Assembly (NCBI GenBank): GCA_020086605.1
Contig: JACBWW010000004.1
Location: 20,037,624 to 20,101,623 of the forward strand
DNA from: Lanius collurio
Taxonomy: Eukaryota > Chordata > Aves > Passeriformes > Laniidae
Reading direction: 5' to 3'
DNA length: 64,000 nt
A model generated the notes under the pieces. The model was not told the DNA's origin. It worked only from the letters and a program-made list of their open reading frames with translations, and ran no database searches. The position numbers and the translations under genes were made by a program. Below, piece by piece: positions 38,001 to 52,111 of this stretch (position 1 is its first letter; each line of letters starts with the position of its first letter).

Positions 38001-41000
38001 ACAAGACCATATCCAGGAAACAGTCTTTTTGTCCTTTTTGGATTTAATCTGAATTGAAATGCAGTCACAAATAACATGCATTTTTAAAAAGACCCTTTCA
38101 AACCATACAGCTGTCCTTATGCCTCACACTTAGTTCTTTAATAATTTCCATGAAAAATACTAAGGGCTAGAAAGTGGAGTCGGGCACAGAGGAAAATGAG
38201 TTTGAGCTTTACTTTCATTATAATCTCTATTCAACTAAAGGAAAATATGAATTTGTTGAGGCTGGAAATCTTTCCTTTCCTGAAGTACAATTTCCATTTC
38301 AATTTTTTAAAACCTCAAGTATGCACTAGAAAATGGTGGTGTTTTTCCAACATTATATTTTCATTATGCTAATTCAGATAGAAAGCAAACACTGTTTTTC
38401 AAGTCAGATAGATATTTAAGATGTTTATTTTTTTATGTAAATTTTAAGAAATTGCACGCTGTCAGCTTCATGCTTTCTACTCCTTTCTCTAAGTTGATTA
38501 ATGCAAAAAGTGTATATCTACTTGGTGACATTCCCAATATATAAATGCTTACTTTCAACAAAGGCATGTCCTTTCCTAACATTTTTTTGGTTTGTATTTA
38601 ACAAAATAACCGCAAATGTCAGGTATTAGAAGGGTTGAAACAACCTTTTCTATTTTGTTGTCTTTAGAACCCCATCTTTTATTCATGACTTTTCTCTTAG
38701 TGCTGGAAGGGAGGCTGTGTTGCTATAGCAATGCCCTGCATATCCTTGTGGATAGCTTACAGTTTCACTTTTTTTAAGCAACAAAGAGCCATTGATACTA
38801 CATGTTGCCAAAGGTTACAAAAGTTGAATTCTAAAATGGAAATATTTCTTCTATAAGGCTGCATAGGATATATGCCATGCAAATTCAAATCTTCAAGTAA
38901 ACATACAGACCTTTTGTGAATACAGATGAACCTAGGATAATACTGTTTGGCTTCAATATAATATCTGGAAGAAAAGTATTTAAAATATACTTGTTATCTA
39001 CTCTTTTCAAGACATAAATGTACCAAAATGTATGACCTACTATTATACCTTTCTGACCTGCAGTAGAAATAAAACCTTTCTACATTTTAACAGATCTGAA
39101 TAATAAAACACAATCTCATATTCCAATTATGATTTAATAGTAAATACACTTCCAATGTCAGGGAACAGTCACCTTACAGAAGCTTCCCTGCCCACAATGG
39201 ATATTAAATATAGTTGAGTGTCCTTCAAGACTTCTTCAAGTATGGGGGTTTTTCCTACCCTAATTGATTTATCTTCTGTCAGATTTGACTCCCACAGATA
39301 GATGTTTACATAGCACAAATTCAATAACAGTTCAACAAGTTAAATCAAATAAAGAGTTAGATGGAAAAAATTAGGGTTACAGTCATAAAAAAGAAATTTA
39401 TACTTGTGATTCAGCAGGCAGCAGCAATTTACTCAGAACAGATCGAAGACGGTAGCATGGGCAAAACATCACAAATGACTGCTACAGAGCAGTAAATCAG
39501 AGAGGAAATCCAAACTTTTTCACCCTCATATACCTTCTGTGCTGGTTTTACAGCAGGTATTTACTGCCTCGTTCCCACTGCACTGATGAGAGGAACTAAA
39601 CCATTTCAGGAGGTGTTTCAATTGAGTGATTCAGTTTTCTGTGTAATTGTTCTGAACGGGTGCCTGGCAGCCACAAGGGCCAGGTTCAATTCCCAAACCA
39701 CTGAAACACTTAAACAAGCCAGACTCGCTCTCCCTTACACAGAAACCTGGCACAGGATGGCCACCTCTTGACAGATAGGGACAATGCCACGTGGAGCCCT
39801 TCCTGTGCCATGCAGGCTCACCCCTGCACTCTCCTTCCTCGCAGTGGCACTGGGGCACTCTGATGGGGCCAGGCAGGAGTGAGCTCAAGGAAACAGCTAT
39901 CCTGACACTCATAACACCTATTTTAATTTCCAAATCTCAACAGATTTAGAAATGCATGAACAGCTGCTCAAACTACTTCAGAGTAGACTGCAAGGGAATA
40001 TTCATCAAATATTATCCTGACCATCCTGGACTGTTTGGATCCTGGACAATCCACCTCCACTATCAAGCAGAGTGGGACATGCAGAGTTAAACAGGCTTTG
40101 TTTAACTGGAAAAAAAATTGAAAAAGGCAAAAGTAAAAACATATTCATAAGAGCCAGCACCACCTCCTCAATGGAGCCTCTAGCAATTTTCCTGACCCTG
40201 TCCTCCTCCAGGTGCTCTTGATCCCGTGTTCCTTCTGCAAGCATGGTCTGTTGGACCTGGTCCTACTGCTGAGGACCTGGTCTGTTGTGCTGCACTGCCA
40301 ATCCACCTTTCACATCAGTCCTGTGCAGCACAGTGGGGCAGTGACATGGCAAATCCATTCAAGGACTTTGTCCCAAGGAGCTCTGGCACCTTTTTTCTTT
40401 CCTCTGCAAACACTGACCTGCAGAATTGGGTTATGGTGGCTCCCTGGCTGTCCCAAAGATAACTTGACTGCTTGATATTTTCCCAACTTGATTACAACAA
40501 TTCTGTTCTTCTGGTTTTACAGTTCTATTTTGCAGCTTGGAAAAACCCCTTGGAAATTTAAGAAGCTGCCAATAGGGACAGGTTTCACTGCCACATTTTA
40601 CCAGCCTATGCCAGCCATCGCTTTCCAAAAGTGACTCTCAGAGGAACAGGAGAGCTCTGAACTCAAATTCCCAGAGCAGCACTGATCTTTGTCCTCCTTT
40701 ACATCCACAGTCAGGCATATGAGGAAATGTTACCTACCATAAATAAAAGACTAGAGTGCCACAACTCCAGCTCATATTCTCCAGACTGCCGCAGCACATT
40801 TTGTAAAACAAATATGTTAACTATCTTTCTCTTAAGTGATGACAGTGACACAAAGCTTGCTAGAAGTTCCTTGCTAGACAAGAATGCTGTGTGTGAACCT
40901 TCTCCCCCACCAGAAATGGTCCACAGAAAGAATCTTTAGGCCATTACTTTACTGCCCCATGGAAACCAGGAGAGTTATGAGAGCAAACCCTGTTGTACTC

Positions 41001-41911
41001 CCCCAGACAGTTCCATGCTGCTGTCCTCATGCCTATGCAGCACCAGTGAGTGAGGCAGAGACTGCCAGCATGGGGATGTAGAAGCCAGAATCCAAGCTCT
41101 CTGTGAATCCTGTTTGTCTTATGGCCTTTGAAGTCACATCCTTTTTCTGAAACATTTTATCTTGCAACAAGGGGAAATTATGTGTGCACTGGTGATGGGC
41201 CAGGAATGTTGTACTCAGACATGCTGCACATGTGTTGCTGTTGAGGTAGCGCCAAGGACAGATAAAAGAAAATTCACCTTATACCTCCTCTCAGAATTTC
41301 ATCTCAAGCATGTGGTGAAGCCCAGACTTTGTGTGTATGTTGGTTGTGATTTATTGGTGATTTTGAATTCAGGCATGGGCTTACCTCTGATGCAAAGATA
41401 CTCAAACCTGCCCACTGAAATGTGAAGCATCAGTTCCTTTTAGATCCCACAAACTGGCTTAGCACAGCTTTTCTAGAGCTCAAAGTTGTGGGAACTCTGG
41501 TCTTATGTTTTACCAACAGTTTCCTCTATCAGATGCCCCTCACAGAAGTACTGCTGGGTACCAGGGTTTCCCGTGGGATCCATTGCTTTGGCTTCCAACC
41601 TGGAGGCACATCATCACAGCACAGATGGCAAAGAAATCCCTGCTTGAAATGAAGTTCTCAGTCTGATACAAGGTGTGCAATACTAAATGCAGCTGACAGA
41701 CTCTACACATCAGCTCCCCCAAGCTATCCTATGCAGCTTTTATTATTTGCACCTCCAAAACCTAGGCCAAGATGTGACCATGAGCCAGAGCTGAGCTGGA
41801 ACCCAAACTAGTCAGGCTCACCAAGTCTCCAATTGGAAAAAATCCTGCAACTATCACACTACACATCTGAATATTTTATGCTTATTATCTGGGGTTCTCC
41901 CTACCTGAAGG
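35068..41911. other. Unique non-coding DNA with the longest open frame of the window
   Basis: No gene recognised. The minus-strand frame 37118-37702 (194 codons) is the longest in the window. It runs through a T14 tract (37425-37438), which encodes a lysine run, and shows no domain. The patch 39650-39900 is GC-richer and contains GGTTCAATTCCC, a match to the RNA polymerase III B-box, at 39682-39693, but no tRNA fold around it is evident. The patch 40180-40460 is also GC-richer with frames on both strands and no family resemblance. Confidence 0.5.
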
Positions 41912-41954
41912 CTGCCGGTTAAAACCAGCCTTTGTGGGTTACACAAATCGGCAG
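41912..41954. repeat. Compact three-stem structure (outer 6-bp stem, two inner hairpins)
   Basis: CTGCCG (41912-41917) pairs with CGGCAG (41949-41954). Inside are GGTT-AA-AACC (41917-41926, sharing one G with the outer stem) and TTTGTG-GGTTA-CACAAA (41931-41947). The layout resembles a small three-way junction. It may be chance; there is no adjacent A- or B-box pair to mark a pol III gene. Confidence 0.5.
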
Positions 41955-44900
41955 TTTGAGGTGATTGGGAAATTTTGCTTTGTGGGTTTTTTTGCAAAAA
42001 TATTTACCTTTACCAGCTGTTCAGCATTCATAAAGATTTTTGTTTCATGAATTGTGGGATTTAATGTTTGAGAAGTCACTAATTCAGTAACAAATTCATT
42101 TTTTGTCTTCCTGCTTTAACCAAAATGACAGCTTCTGTGTTTGCATGCTTGCTCCAACTTTCACTGTGACAGAAATTGGTATCATAATCTTTTCCCAGTA
42201 TAGATACCTACATATATGCCTCCCAAATTACCTGCAATACTGATCACTGCCTGTCCCACTTCTCTAGTCCTAGACCTCACATTGTTAGTCTAACTTTTGA
42301 CCCTTATACATCCTTCTTCTCTGACACGTTCCACCAACTTCTCTACCATATATCTGCTCTCACAATGCTAAGTCCCACCCCAACATGCTCTTAAAGATGA
42401 AGTCTTGGCTTATAACCATTGAACCTTTATGAAAAAAGTACTGTTGGACAACACCAGTTCCATACTCAAGATTGGTGCTGAGCAACAAAGAGGCATTACA
42501 GTCTAGATTTATAAAAGCCTTAGATGTAATTGTATTTGTCTTCATTCCTTTTCTGTGTTTGAACATAGGGTTTCATGTTGCAAGTTTTATGTAAACCTAC
42601 ACACATTGGACCTCCCTCTGAGGCAGAGATCAGTGCTTATGGACAGATAAAAACTCCAGGAAGATGGAGCTGAAGTTAAGATGCCCGATGCAATGACTTG
42701 GGGTAAAATCATTACAGGGCTGAATTGTAACCATTCTAAAAACCAGATTTATAAACCGCTGGAAAATTAGACTAAACCACACTTGAAATAAAGCCAAATA
42801 AATGAAAATACCTAGGGTACTGTTATAAGCCTTTTGTTTTCGTATTGAAAGACTTTACACACTGGCCTGAAATAACACAATCATGAGATTCTGATTTGGC
42901 AAATATGGTTGACAAGGCCAAGTTAACAGATCTGCAGCTATTCCATGGAGTAATATTGAAGATAAGACTTTTAGTATAGACTTTTGAGAATTTGTTCTTA
43001 AATGTATAAGAGTAGATGCTATGGCAGACCATCAGAAAATGAAAAATTTCCACAACTGAAAAGGAGTTCATTGATGATGAGGGATTTTAATGCCTATATG
43101 CCCAGATAAAATCCACTTTTAAAAGTTATTTTTTCTTTGTTATATTTTCTTGCTCTCACAACAGGTGTTCTTACAGTCATTCACAGAAAAATAAAAGATT
43201 TTTTACATTACTCATTCAAAATTTATTTTCAAATTAATTTGCATATTGAAATGCAATATTTTTTGAAAGAAAAGAGCAATCCTGAGTCCATCACATTTTC
43301 TGAAGAAAATCTCTGTAGCAGTCATACATGCAAGAGGGATTTTTTTTCATGTAATTAAGAGGTCTCCAGTGGAAGAGATCTGGGTTGCAACCTCTTTCCT
43401 AAATCAAACAACATGGAGATCGGAATGTAGGTTTCTACATTCTTGGTGGGAGTCTTGGTTACTGATTATATATAGTTTTAGGAGTTCTCTCCTTGCTCTT
43501 CCTGTGTATGCTCCCTAATGCCTTAACATTTGTATTCAGCCAAAACCAATGGATCAAATTTCACTGGAATGTGCAGTTTTTCTTTCCACTTGAAACTTTC
43601 TGCTGAAAAAAATATTTTATTGGGCATATGCATTATTAACTAAATTAGAGACAGCAGTCTTTGTGTTCATTTTCAGCTTTGAGAAACATGGTTAATAACT
43701 GAAGAAACATCTGGGTACAAAGAGAGTTCTACCATTTTATAGCAGGATGCTTTACTGTCAGAAGTACCAAAGGATGAAGAGGAATTCTCCTTAATCTTCT
43801 GTCCTTTTCAGTTATAACTGAAAATAACAAAAAAAAAAAAATCTGACTTAAATCAGCCCCTGTATCCTTCCTTATTCATTGCACAGTTCTAGACTACTGA
43901 TAACACCATAAGAACAAATACATGCTGGGAATCCCATAGGCCCATTTGATTCTAACTAGGTTTATGGAGTGCCAAGGAGATAAACTGACCCTCTGGGATT
44001 CCAGCAATGTGTGCAGAAGAGATCTCATAACACCCAATACAGAAACCACTTGGCAAGAAGTGAAAAAAAACTCATCCTCTCTAAAGGACTGGTTTTTCAT
44101 GTGTCAGGACCCTGATGGAAAAAATCTGTCATGAAGCAGGAAAACAATTACCAGAAACATTTCTGACAGGTAATTTTATACCACAGGGGTTACAGGAGGC
44201 AAGAACGTAACAGAACTAAACTGATACTGCTGCATGCATAAAACTGGTGGTATTTGCAAAGTCACTAGATTTAAGCAACAAAGTCCTACAACCAATGTAT
44301 AAAAATAAATTCAAGGTACTTATTGTAGTAAGTCTCGTGAAATCAAAGCCAAGTTTTCAGAAGACTTAGCAATAGAAGCAATTATTCCTCTAAGGTGATG
44401 AGCGCAGTTGGGGAGCGGTAAGATCCAGGCACAGGAGGTGGTAGTGTGCTGCCCCCCAGAGACTGCACTGCCTCTCTCAACACAGACTTTTTTTAGTACT
44501 GACAGCAAAATCTTGTGTCCTTGCTTTGCCCTTGGCCCAAACAGCTCTAATCTAGTCAGTTCTGAGATTTGTATGCTTCAATAGCCATTTGAGGGAAAGG
44601 AATAATTTTCTTTACTGCTGCAGCTGAAATTTTATTCTAAAGGCAATAGATAGATGCAGTGTCCTCTGCTTTTTGTTATTCTATATCTGAAGGTACCAAT
44701 TTACCTGCAGTCATTAAAAAAAAATTATGTACTGTTTTCTCATACAGAATCACATGCTCCCCATATTGCTTTTTCTGTTTGTATTTAAAATAATAGCAAG
44801 AGAGATTTGATGGCATTTTATCTTCTTAGCAATCATCAAAACATACCAAGATGAGGAAGGCTTCCCAATCATTCTGCCAAAGCTTCTCTTGCTGAGTTCT

Positions 44901-46639
44901 TGTTTGTTTTGCAAAACGCAGTAAATGCTTTTCGCCCAACTGCGATGGCACCAAAAGGTATACAAAGTCATGGCTGTTTATGTAGTATAGGAAATTGTTC
45001 TATCACTAAAAAAACAGGGCTAGGATGCAAGACCTCTAGGTTCAAACACAGCTGACACTTTGTCTCAGCCATTCCTGCCATTCTACATATATTTGTTTTT
45101 TCATTAGATCTCTCTAATCTCCTCTGAGAAAATAAGTCTCAAGTATCTCCTCCTCTGTTTTATCTGTCTCACTGTCTTTATTTTGGTCCCCTTTTCCCTT
45201 TGTCTTTTTCAGATTTCTGAAAAGACTTCTTTCCAATACTTTTCTTCCTAGAACTCTTTTCTCATATTGTCAATTTCAACCGTATGTTTCACAGTCCAGA
45301 AACCAAAGTCTATTCAAAGTTAATGAAGTGTGGAATTAGGATGCCCACAGTATTTTTCAACTAAGTTTCACCACTTCAGCACCTTTTTTCCACCTCTACA
45401 TCCACATTCCTCCCTTTTTCTCTCCAAGGTCTTTAAGGCTAGATTTATTTTGGTAGAACTAAAAAGTAGAAGAAAACCCAGGTAGAGGATATTTGTTATT
45501 ATAAGACATTATAATATCAAGGAATGAAAATTACTCATTTATTTCCTGTCATCTTCAATCAAAATGGAAATTTGCTACTAAGGAGAGGCTGAGAGCTCGT
45601 CATATTATCTGCTGCAGCAGAAAACTCACATGCACCTTGAAGGCAGGAGAAATGATCTAGAAAAGGCAACGTTAGCTCCCTGGGAGCTGGATTGCACCAA
45701 GCAAATACACATCATCTGGGTATCAGTTCAGCCCTAAGGGTTTTTTCTGAAGCAAGTGGGAAATGAGGTTTAGGATGTGTAATATAAAGAGACATGTACA
45801 TGGTTTCCCCTAGTTGCAGGGCATTTATCATCCATCCAAATTTTTGAGGGGACATTTTCACAACATTGAAAGCCAAGATACACACAGATAAATAGAAGAT
45901 ACGTATCCCAAACCAGTACATCAAATGAACAAATTTGACAACTGAACTTTCAAGCCCTACTTGGAGTTCAGGATGCTTCTCACAGCTCTGTTAGCTGCTC
46001 TAACGCAGGACTGTTAATCTTCAAGGAAAACCATTATCCCTTGTCCAAAGGACTACAGGAAGAGCCCACAAAGATGCAAGGACAGGTGTAGTCTTGCATA
46101 CTGTCCCTATTCCAAGCCAAGGAACAGCTCTCAAGCCACTGATCCAAATCAGACCATCTCAGATGTAGGCCAGTACAGAGCTCAGGGCTGCCAACTCCCA
46201 CCTTCAAATTTTTTCCTTAATTGTTAGAGGAAAAGCTCTCTCTACCTGCTGTCCAACTTATGTAACAGAAGAGAGAATAGTTTTAACAGTTGTAAATAGC
46301 AGCTGTTAATTTCAGTAGAAGTAAGCTAGAAGTAAAACAACAACAACCGCTTTTTTTAAACTGTGGTTTGTAATCATCAGCAAAATGCAATAAAACCCCT
46401 CTTTCAGCAGAAGGGATTTTTATATTGAAGGTATTTATTTAAGGCAGTGAGAAATACAATACAGTATCTGCCACTTTCCATCTTGAATTCATCAGTCTTG
46501 GGTGAACATTTGAAAAAAGATTGCTACTTTTATCAAAATCATATGCACAAATAGTCAGATGAGAGAAATTTCATCCTGTACTTAACTCACTCATCTGCCT
46601 CTGACCTTTCATGTAAGAACAAGTGTGTGTGCACTGTAT
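41955..46639. other. Unique AT-rich non-coding DNA
   Basis: No gene recognised. At about 45047-45075 the phrase AGGTTCAAACACAGCTGACA resembles the tRNA-derived head of old SINEs such as MIR, but the match is too short and decayed to call. Confidence 0.5.
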
Positions 46640-47200
46640 AGGTGAACAAACAAGAGGGTTATATGCATGCTTAGAAGCAAACTGCAGCAATAATTACTCC
46701 GATTGCAAGCTTAAGGAGAATGCAAAGCCTGCTGTGAGCAGAGCAAGCGCTCAGTTAGGAGCTCAGAGCTGCTATGCCAGTGCAGCCCCAAGACTCAGAT
46801 GATGGGCAGAGATTAGTCCAGGGCGCAGCCCCTGCAGGAACGGTGGTCCAGGGTGGTAGGCATCCCCTTTTAGTGGAGCAATCAAACAGGTTTGATTGTC
46901 ACTATCTGCTTTTGTCCAGCCCTGACCTACACATTGCTCTGAGGGACATCTTTGTCTCACTTCTCTTTGGTCACGGAGTTCATGGAGCTCAATGGGCTGC
47001 GGCCGGCAGTCCATTAACGGGGGTGCTGGGCTCAGTGCCGGGCCACCCAGGAGCCCCGCTGCATGTTCTCACTGAATGGCTTCACTGGTGGCCCATTCAA
47101 ATGCGATAATGTCAGAAAAAAGGGTTGAATGGAGGAGCCAATGTACACCATTGCTCAGGCGAAGTGACTGCAGCCTCCAACAAAGCCTCCCCTGTGGCGA
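46640..47200. promoter_or_regulatory. GC-richer, CpG-containing island; candidate regulatory element
   Basis: Against a CpG-poor background, this stretch has a cluster of CpG sites around 46820-46850 and 46975-47060 (for example GCTGCGGCCGGC and AACGGGGG). The left flank holds TAATTACTCCGATTGCAAG, with homeodomain-type words. Competing frames of 111 codons (plus, 46774-47109) and 80 codons (minus, 46772-47014) have no domain. It could be a distal enhancer, an unannotated first exon or an eroded repeat. I cannot choose between these without alignment or expression data. Confidence 0.3.
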
Positions 47201-50200
47201 TGTTAAGCAGAGTTATCAATAGTGCTAAGGCAGAGCAAGAACTAATGCTCCAATCATGTCATCCACAGGTGGCACAGATGGAGCCACTTCAATACAGAAA
47301 CCACAGGGCAACATTTCCTGGTAATTCTATCCTCTTTCCAGTGCTAACGTACAGAAAAATGTGCAGATGTCATGTGGATCTCTTGTAGTGTGTCAGACCC
47401 CCTTGAACTAAGCTCCAAAGGACGTTTTTGTTTCCTGTTCCTTTTACTATTCACACCAACTGTAGGCAGTGTTAAATTCTCATTTTGTGGGAAGCAGAAA
47501 ACTTGGGTTTTAATGTACACATAAATAAATTCCCATACTTTTTCTGAGCTGCAAGATTGGACCTTGTGAACAAGAATGGATACTGCTTCAGTATTCACAA
47601 CAGTACAGGACACATTATTTCACCATTTCATTCATTCTTAGAGGGAACACTAAGTTATTTTGATTATTAAAAAAAATAATTAAATCAAAACATAGTTGCA
47701 CTCACATCCACTATGAGCACAAATATCTTTTCAGCTGAGTACAATGTTCACCTCTAATGTTACAGAGACAAAACAGAACACAATAAAAACAGGGCTCCTA
47801 ACAATTCTGAATGCAGCATCTATACAAAGTGAATTTGCAAAGCACATCCAAGGCAAAGAACTGCCACAGTTTCTGCTCTAATTAACAACTCATAACTTTG
47901 TCTATGAATTTCCATTGCTGTGTTCATAGTAGGTGGTAAATGTGCAGTAGAAGGGAAGTAAACATCTCCACAAAACACATTACTTCTGAACAAGACAGAC
48001 ATCTTCCTTGCTTAGGCCTAAAGACTTGCATTCATTCTCAAATCCTTCATATGAGACAGAAGGGGAGAAAACAAAAACACTAAAGAAAATTCCTCTGCCT
48101 GGGGAAATTCCATCACTCAAAGAGTCTGAGATAGGATTCATTCCAAAAGGGGTTCCCACAATTACAGGCAATCAGTCAGGACAGGCCACAGGTCATGGAT
48201 GCAGACCACTCACCAGAAAGCTTTTCTCAACTCTAAAACTAACCAAAAATCAAAACCCAGGACCCTGAATCACACAAAGAAACAGAACACACTAGTGTTC
48301 TAGGTCTTTATTCTACAGTGAATTGGTTGATCAGAATCCCCAGATCATTTTAGGAAGAGAATTAAGCACAGAACTACAAAGTTGAGAGAAAAACTTCCCT
48401 AGCAGTCCAACTTGGGTGAAAAAATATCTTATTTGGACTTTGGCTGTCATTTGAAACACCTGCAGGGGACATCTTCCACTTCATGGAGACAGAAGAGAAA
48501 CTGTGGGCCAGAAACATGAAGTAGGGAGTAGTCAGTTCTGTGCAAGGAACAGATTCAACATTTCTCTACTCCAACGCAAAGCAAGTCCACTGTAATGACA
48601 GCATTGAGAAAGAGTGCTGAGATTAACAAGACAGGTGGGATATTCCCATTGGCATCATGTGGTCTGATGCATAGATTTACCATCAGAAGGTGTTTTTTTC
48701 CCAAGCTGCTGTAACTATTTTCAAAATCCGTTATTGCCAATACAGAATTCATTATATCAATACAATTACTGAAGTAATATTTTAGTTTATTTCTATGTTT
48801 AACAGTCTGAATATGATTTGCATTACTTACTGATACGTTCTTCACTTATGGATAACTAAGCTATTACAATCTCAGGCTGATAACATCAAAAATCGTGATA
48901 CAGAGTGATAACGTTTTCAAATAATGATTAAGCCAACCTGTCTGTGGGATATATGATTACCTATTAAAAGCAGTAGGAAGGTCTACTGAATAAAATGAGG
49001 GTTTGCTTTAAATTCTATATATAGAGAGAGAAATCACCATAGGATATAAATGAGCCCTTTACAGACATCTTTCCATTTACATCAGGTTTTCTGTGGCCCA
49101 TTGTGTGAAACTTTATACGTTTGCTTACTTTCTCTAAGATTTCAAAAGACATAAGGAAATAGAAAAGATATCCTGATTTTAAAAATGTTTACCCTAGTAC
49201 TTTACTGTTTGCTAATTGATAACACTTATTTTCCACTTCACGTCCAGCATAAAAATGTTCCAGAAAATTTGACAGAAATTTTGCTTAAGAGGATGTCTGA
49301 CCTGCAGACTTCAAGAACCCCTTAAGCAGTGTTCATTGTCATTACACATTTTGCAGTAACTTCCATTACAGCTGGAGCTTCTCAGAGGTTTTCAATCCAG
49401 AAAAAAAATACAATTTTTTTTTCGTGTTTTGGCCTTAAATGCTGCTATACAATTTCAAAGAGATGTCGTAAAAGATTCTACTAGAATAACACAACAAGAA
49501 ACTTTTTCAAACTAATTTTCCCCAAGGAAAAGTGCATTTGCTTGGTGCAGAATCACCTGCTTTTCATTATTTCTGCCTTCTTTTTGTCTCTATGCCTATG
49601 ACCATAAAGGCTCTGCAGACCTCTGTGGAACTTTAAATCAGGAAAGAAACTTCTGTTTTGTATGATTTAGTCTTCGATGCCTTTATAAATGTGTACAAAA
49701 CCAAAAACTGCAATAATTTCCCAGCTGGCATCCTCCTTCCATATCTCTAATTCTACACTTTTACAAATTTCCCTTTCATGTTGCTGTCCCTCCTGGCCAG
49801 CAAACTGAGGAGCCTGATGCTTCTCCCAGAGGAATGAGCAGGAGGCTTTGATACTAGCTGGTACAACGGCTCTTTTTACATAACTTTTAGTCTTAATGTA
49901 TATGCCAACAGTGTTTTACAGGACAACTTTTTTTTCTTAATTTTTTTTTTTTTTTTTAATCTTTCTGAAATTCACAACTAACTAACTAATAGCTCCTAGT
50001 TGCTTTTCAGAATGTTAGGATTTACAATGCTGGTTGCTTCTGTTCACCCAGGTCTTCTCACTGTGTTATGTGGCAAGAGAACATATAGTGAGGCCTGTAA
50101 GATTGTATGTGTATTGTATCACCCCTACAAACATGCTTAACACAGTCTGTTTATACTTGAAGGAATACTTCATTTAACTAAAGCAGGCTTTGGCTAGAAT

Positions 50201-52106
50201 AATTTTTCTTACACTTTTTAATACACTTTTAATACATCCAAATATAAAGCCAGATCACTTCCTACAATATGGGTACCTTGAGGAGATGAAAAAAAACCAC
50301 CAAGATTTCGTTCTCTCTATATTTTTATCTCTTTGTGTTTAAAATATTATAGCTGGCTTACAAATGGCTTCATTTCTACTGGGAAGCAGCATCTTCAGTT
50401 CTCCCTAGTGTGACATTTATCTCTATGTAATAAAAAATTCTGTCCCTTACAAATTCCATAATAGGCAGGTCAACAACTTAATATCACATCATTCATGTAA
50501 ACATATACAGCACTTGAGCTTTGCATAGATCTCAGATGTCGTCACTTCAAAGGAGCTCAGAATAGAAGCAGTAAGAGAAATTAAGCAGTAAGAGAAAATG
50601 CACTCTTTAATACAAATGGACTCCTTTTTAAGGAACTGTTTATAAAACACATATCACATTTTAAAAGTTGCATTTTGGCTATCTGAATTAAATGTCTTTA
50701 CAACTGTCTGATAGCTTAAGAATTAAACTCAAAGATATTGTTCATAAGTTGAAAATGACAACTGGTATCCCCACTGAAATAACCTCCATTAAAACAGTTG
50801 CAGTGAGAGTTCAGTTCCATTTGGCTGTATTTTCAGGTTGTCTGCATGTTGTGAGGATTCAGTGAGCCCACCTGATACAGAGCAAGAAAATGATCCCTGC
50901 CCCAGCATTTGACAATGCAATGTAGAGTGTTCAATGGTGTACAACAATATCTGCATTCAATGGGAAAGAAAACAAAATGAAACAACCAAAAAAAAACCCA
51001 CTCCAACTGTAAAACAATTGTATCCAATGTGACAGTGTCCAGAACACAAAAGTTTTATGGCCTTCCAGGATAAAAACATGCTGCAGACTGGGGGGAAGGT
51101 GCAGTTCTTCCATCAGCACAGACCAGACAAATCAGGGCTGAGCATATACTTGAACATTCTGTGATTTAAAGGCATAGACAAAAACTAAAAAAAGGCCCTG
51201 TTGCAAAGAATGCCTATGGATAACTTGTAGGAAAAATATATGTGGATTTCTATCATTCACAAAATACTTTAGAAAATTAGCAGACTTTTAAATGGTCACA
51301 GATCTCTGTGGGAAAGATGTGATGACCAGAGGGCTTTTCCATGTACTTAGCTAACTGTGAACTGTTAGTATTTTCAGGTTCTAATTCCAGTGCAAACTTG
51401 AAACAGGGAGAAGTATTTGACTCCAGCTACCCTGTCCTGAAAGAATTAAATCTGGGAGTTAGTAACAGCTCTTCCACCAATACTAGGAGCAAGCAAGCAC
51501 TGTCTTAGTTTAGTAAGCCATTGATCCAGTTTCCAACCAGGCAAGGGGAGAGAGCCTTTCAGTGCCTCTATAATCTACCAACAGTTCCCATAAAACCAGA
51601 GAGTGGGAGAATCCCACAGGGATCAAAATTCAGACCAGCACATAGTAGAGGTCTAAGCCCATAGAGAAGCCATTCCCATCTCTTTTCTCTCACTCACATG
51701 CAAGAGACTATCAAAATATTCTTCACTAGACAGGCTGAGAGACAACCAGTAAAAGGAAGGAAACATTATGGCTGTGGAATGCTTTTTGCCATGTGATGCT
51801 CTTTTCTTTTAATTCCACTTCATCCTAAGGCATCCTGCAACTTCTATGCTATCTTCTGCTCCAGTGTGCAAAATTCCCTCTGTCATTTCCTCCCTCAGTG
51901 GAGCACTGGGGTTATGGGTGATCTTACCTTTTCCTCCTTGTTGGGCAAGGATCTCCTTTTCTGCCACTTCATTCTCCATCCACACCACACAGGAACACAG
52001 ATATGCTCCCATCATCTCTCTTCTTGCAGAGTGCAGCAGTCGCCTCTACTTTAAAGAAAAAAGAACTTGAATCAAACCTTTTATTTTGCCCTACCCTCTT
52101 GATAAT
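47201..52106. other. Unique AT-rich non-coding DNA
   Basis: No gene recognised. Small items: a 17-base tandem duplication of AGCAGTAAGAGAAA around 50567-50598, and T runs at 49928-49957. Confidence 0.5.
49928..49957 (+). repeat. Poly-T tract
   Basis: Two T runs separated by CTTAA, the second of 17 bases. No retrocopy is recognisable next to it. Confidence 0.85.
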
Positions 52107-52111
52107 ATAGG

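Noticed and set aside
39682..39693. tRNA or SINE suggested by a B-box-like GGTTCAATTCCC
   Set aside because: No A-box at the proper distance, no cloverleaf and no SINE tail nearby.
45040..45080. MIR-like SINE head
   Set aside because: Only about 20 bases resemble the family, without the core region.
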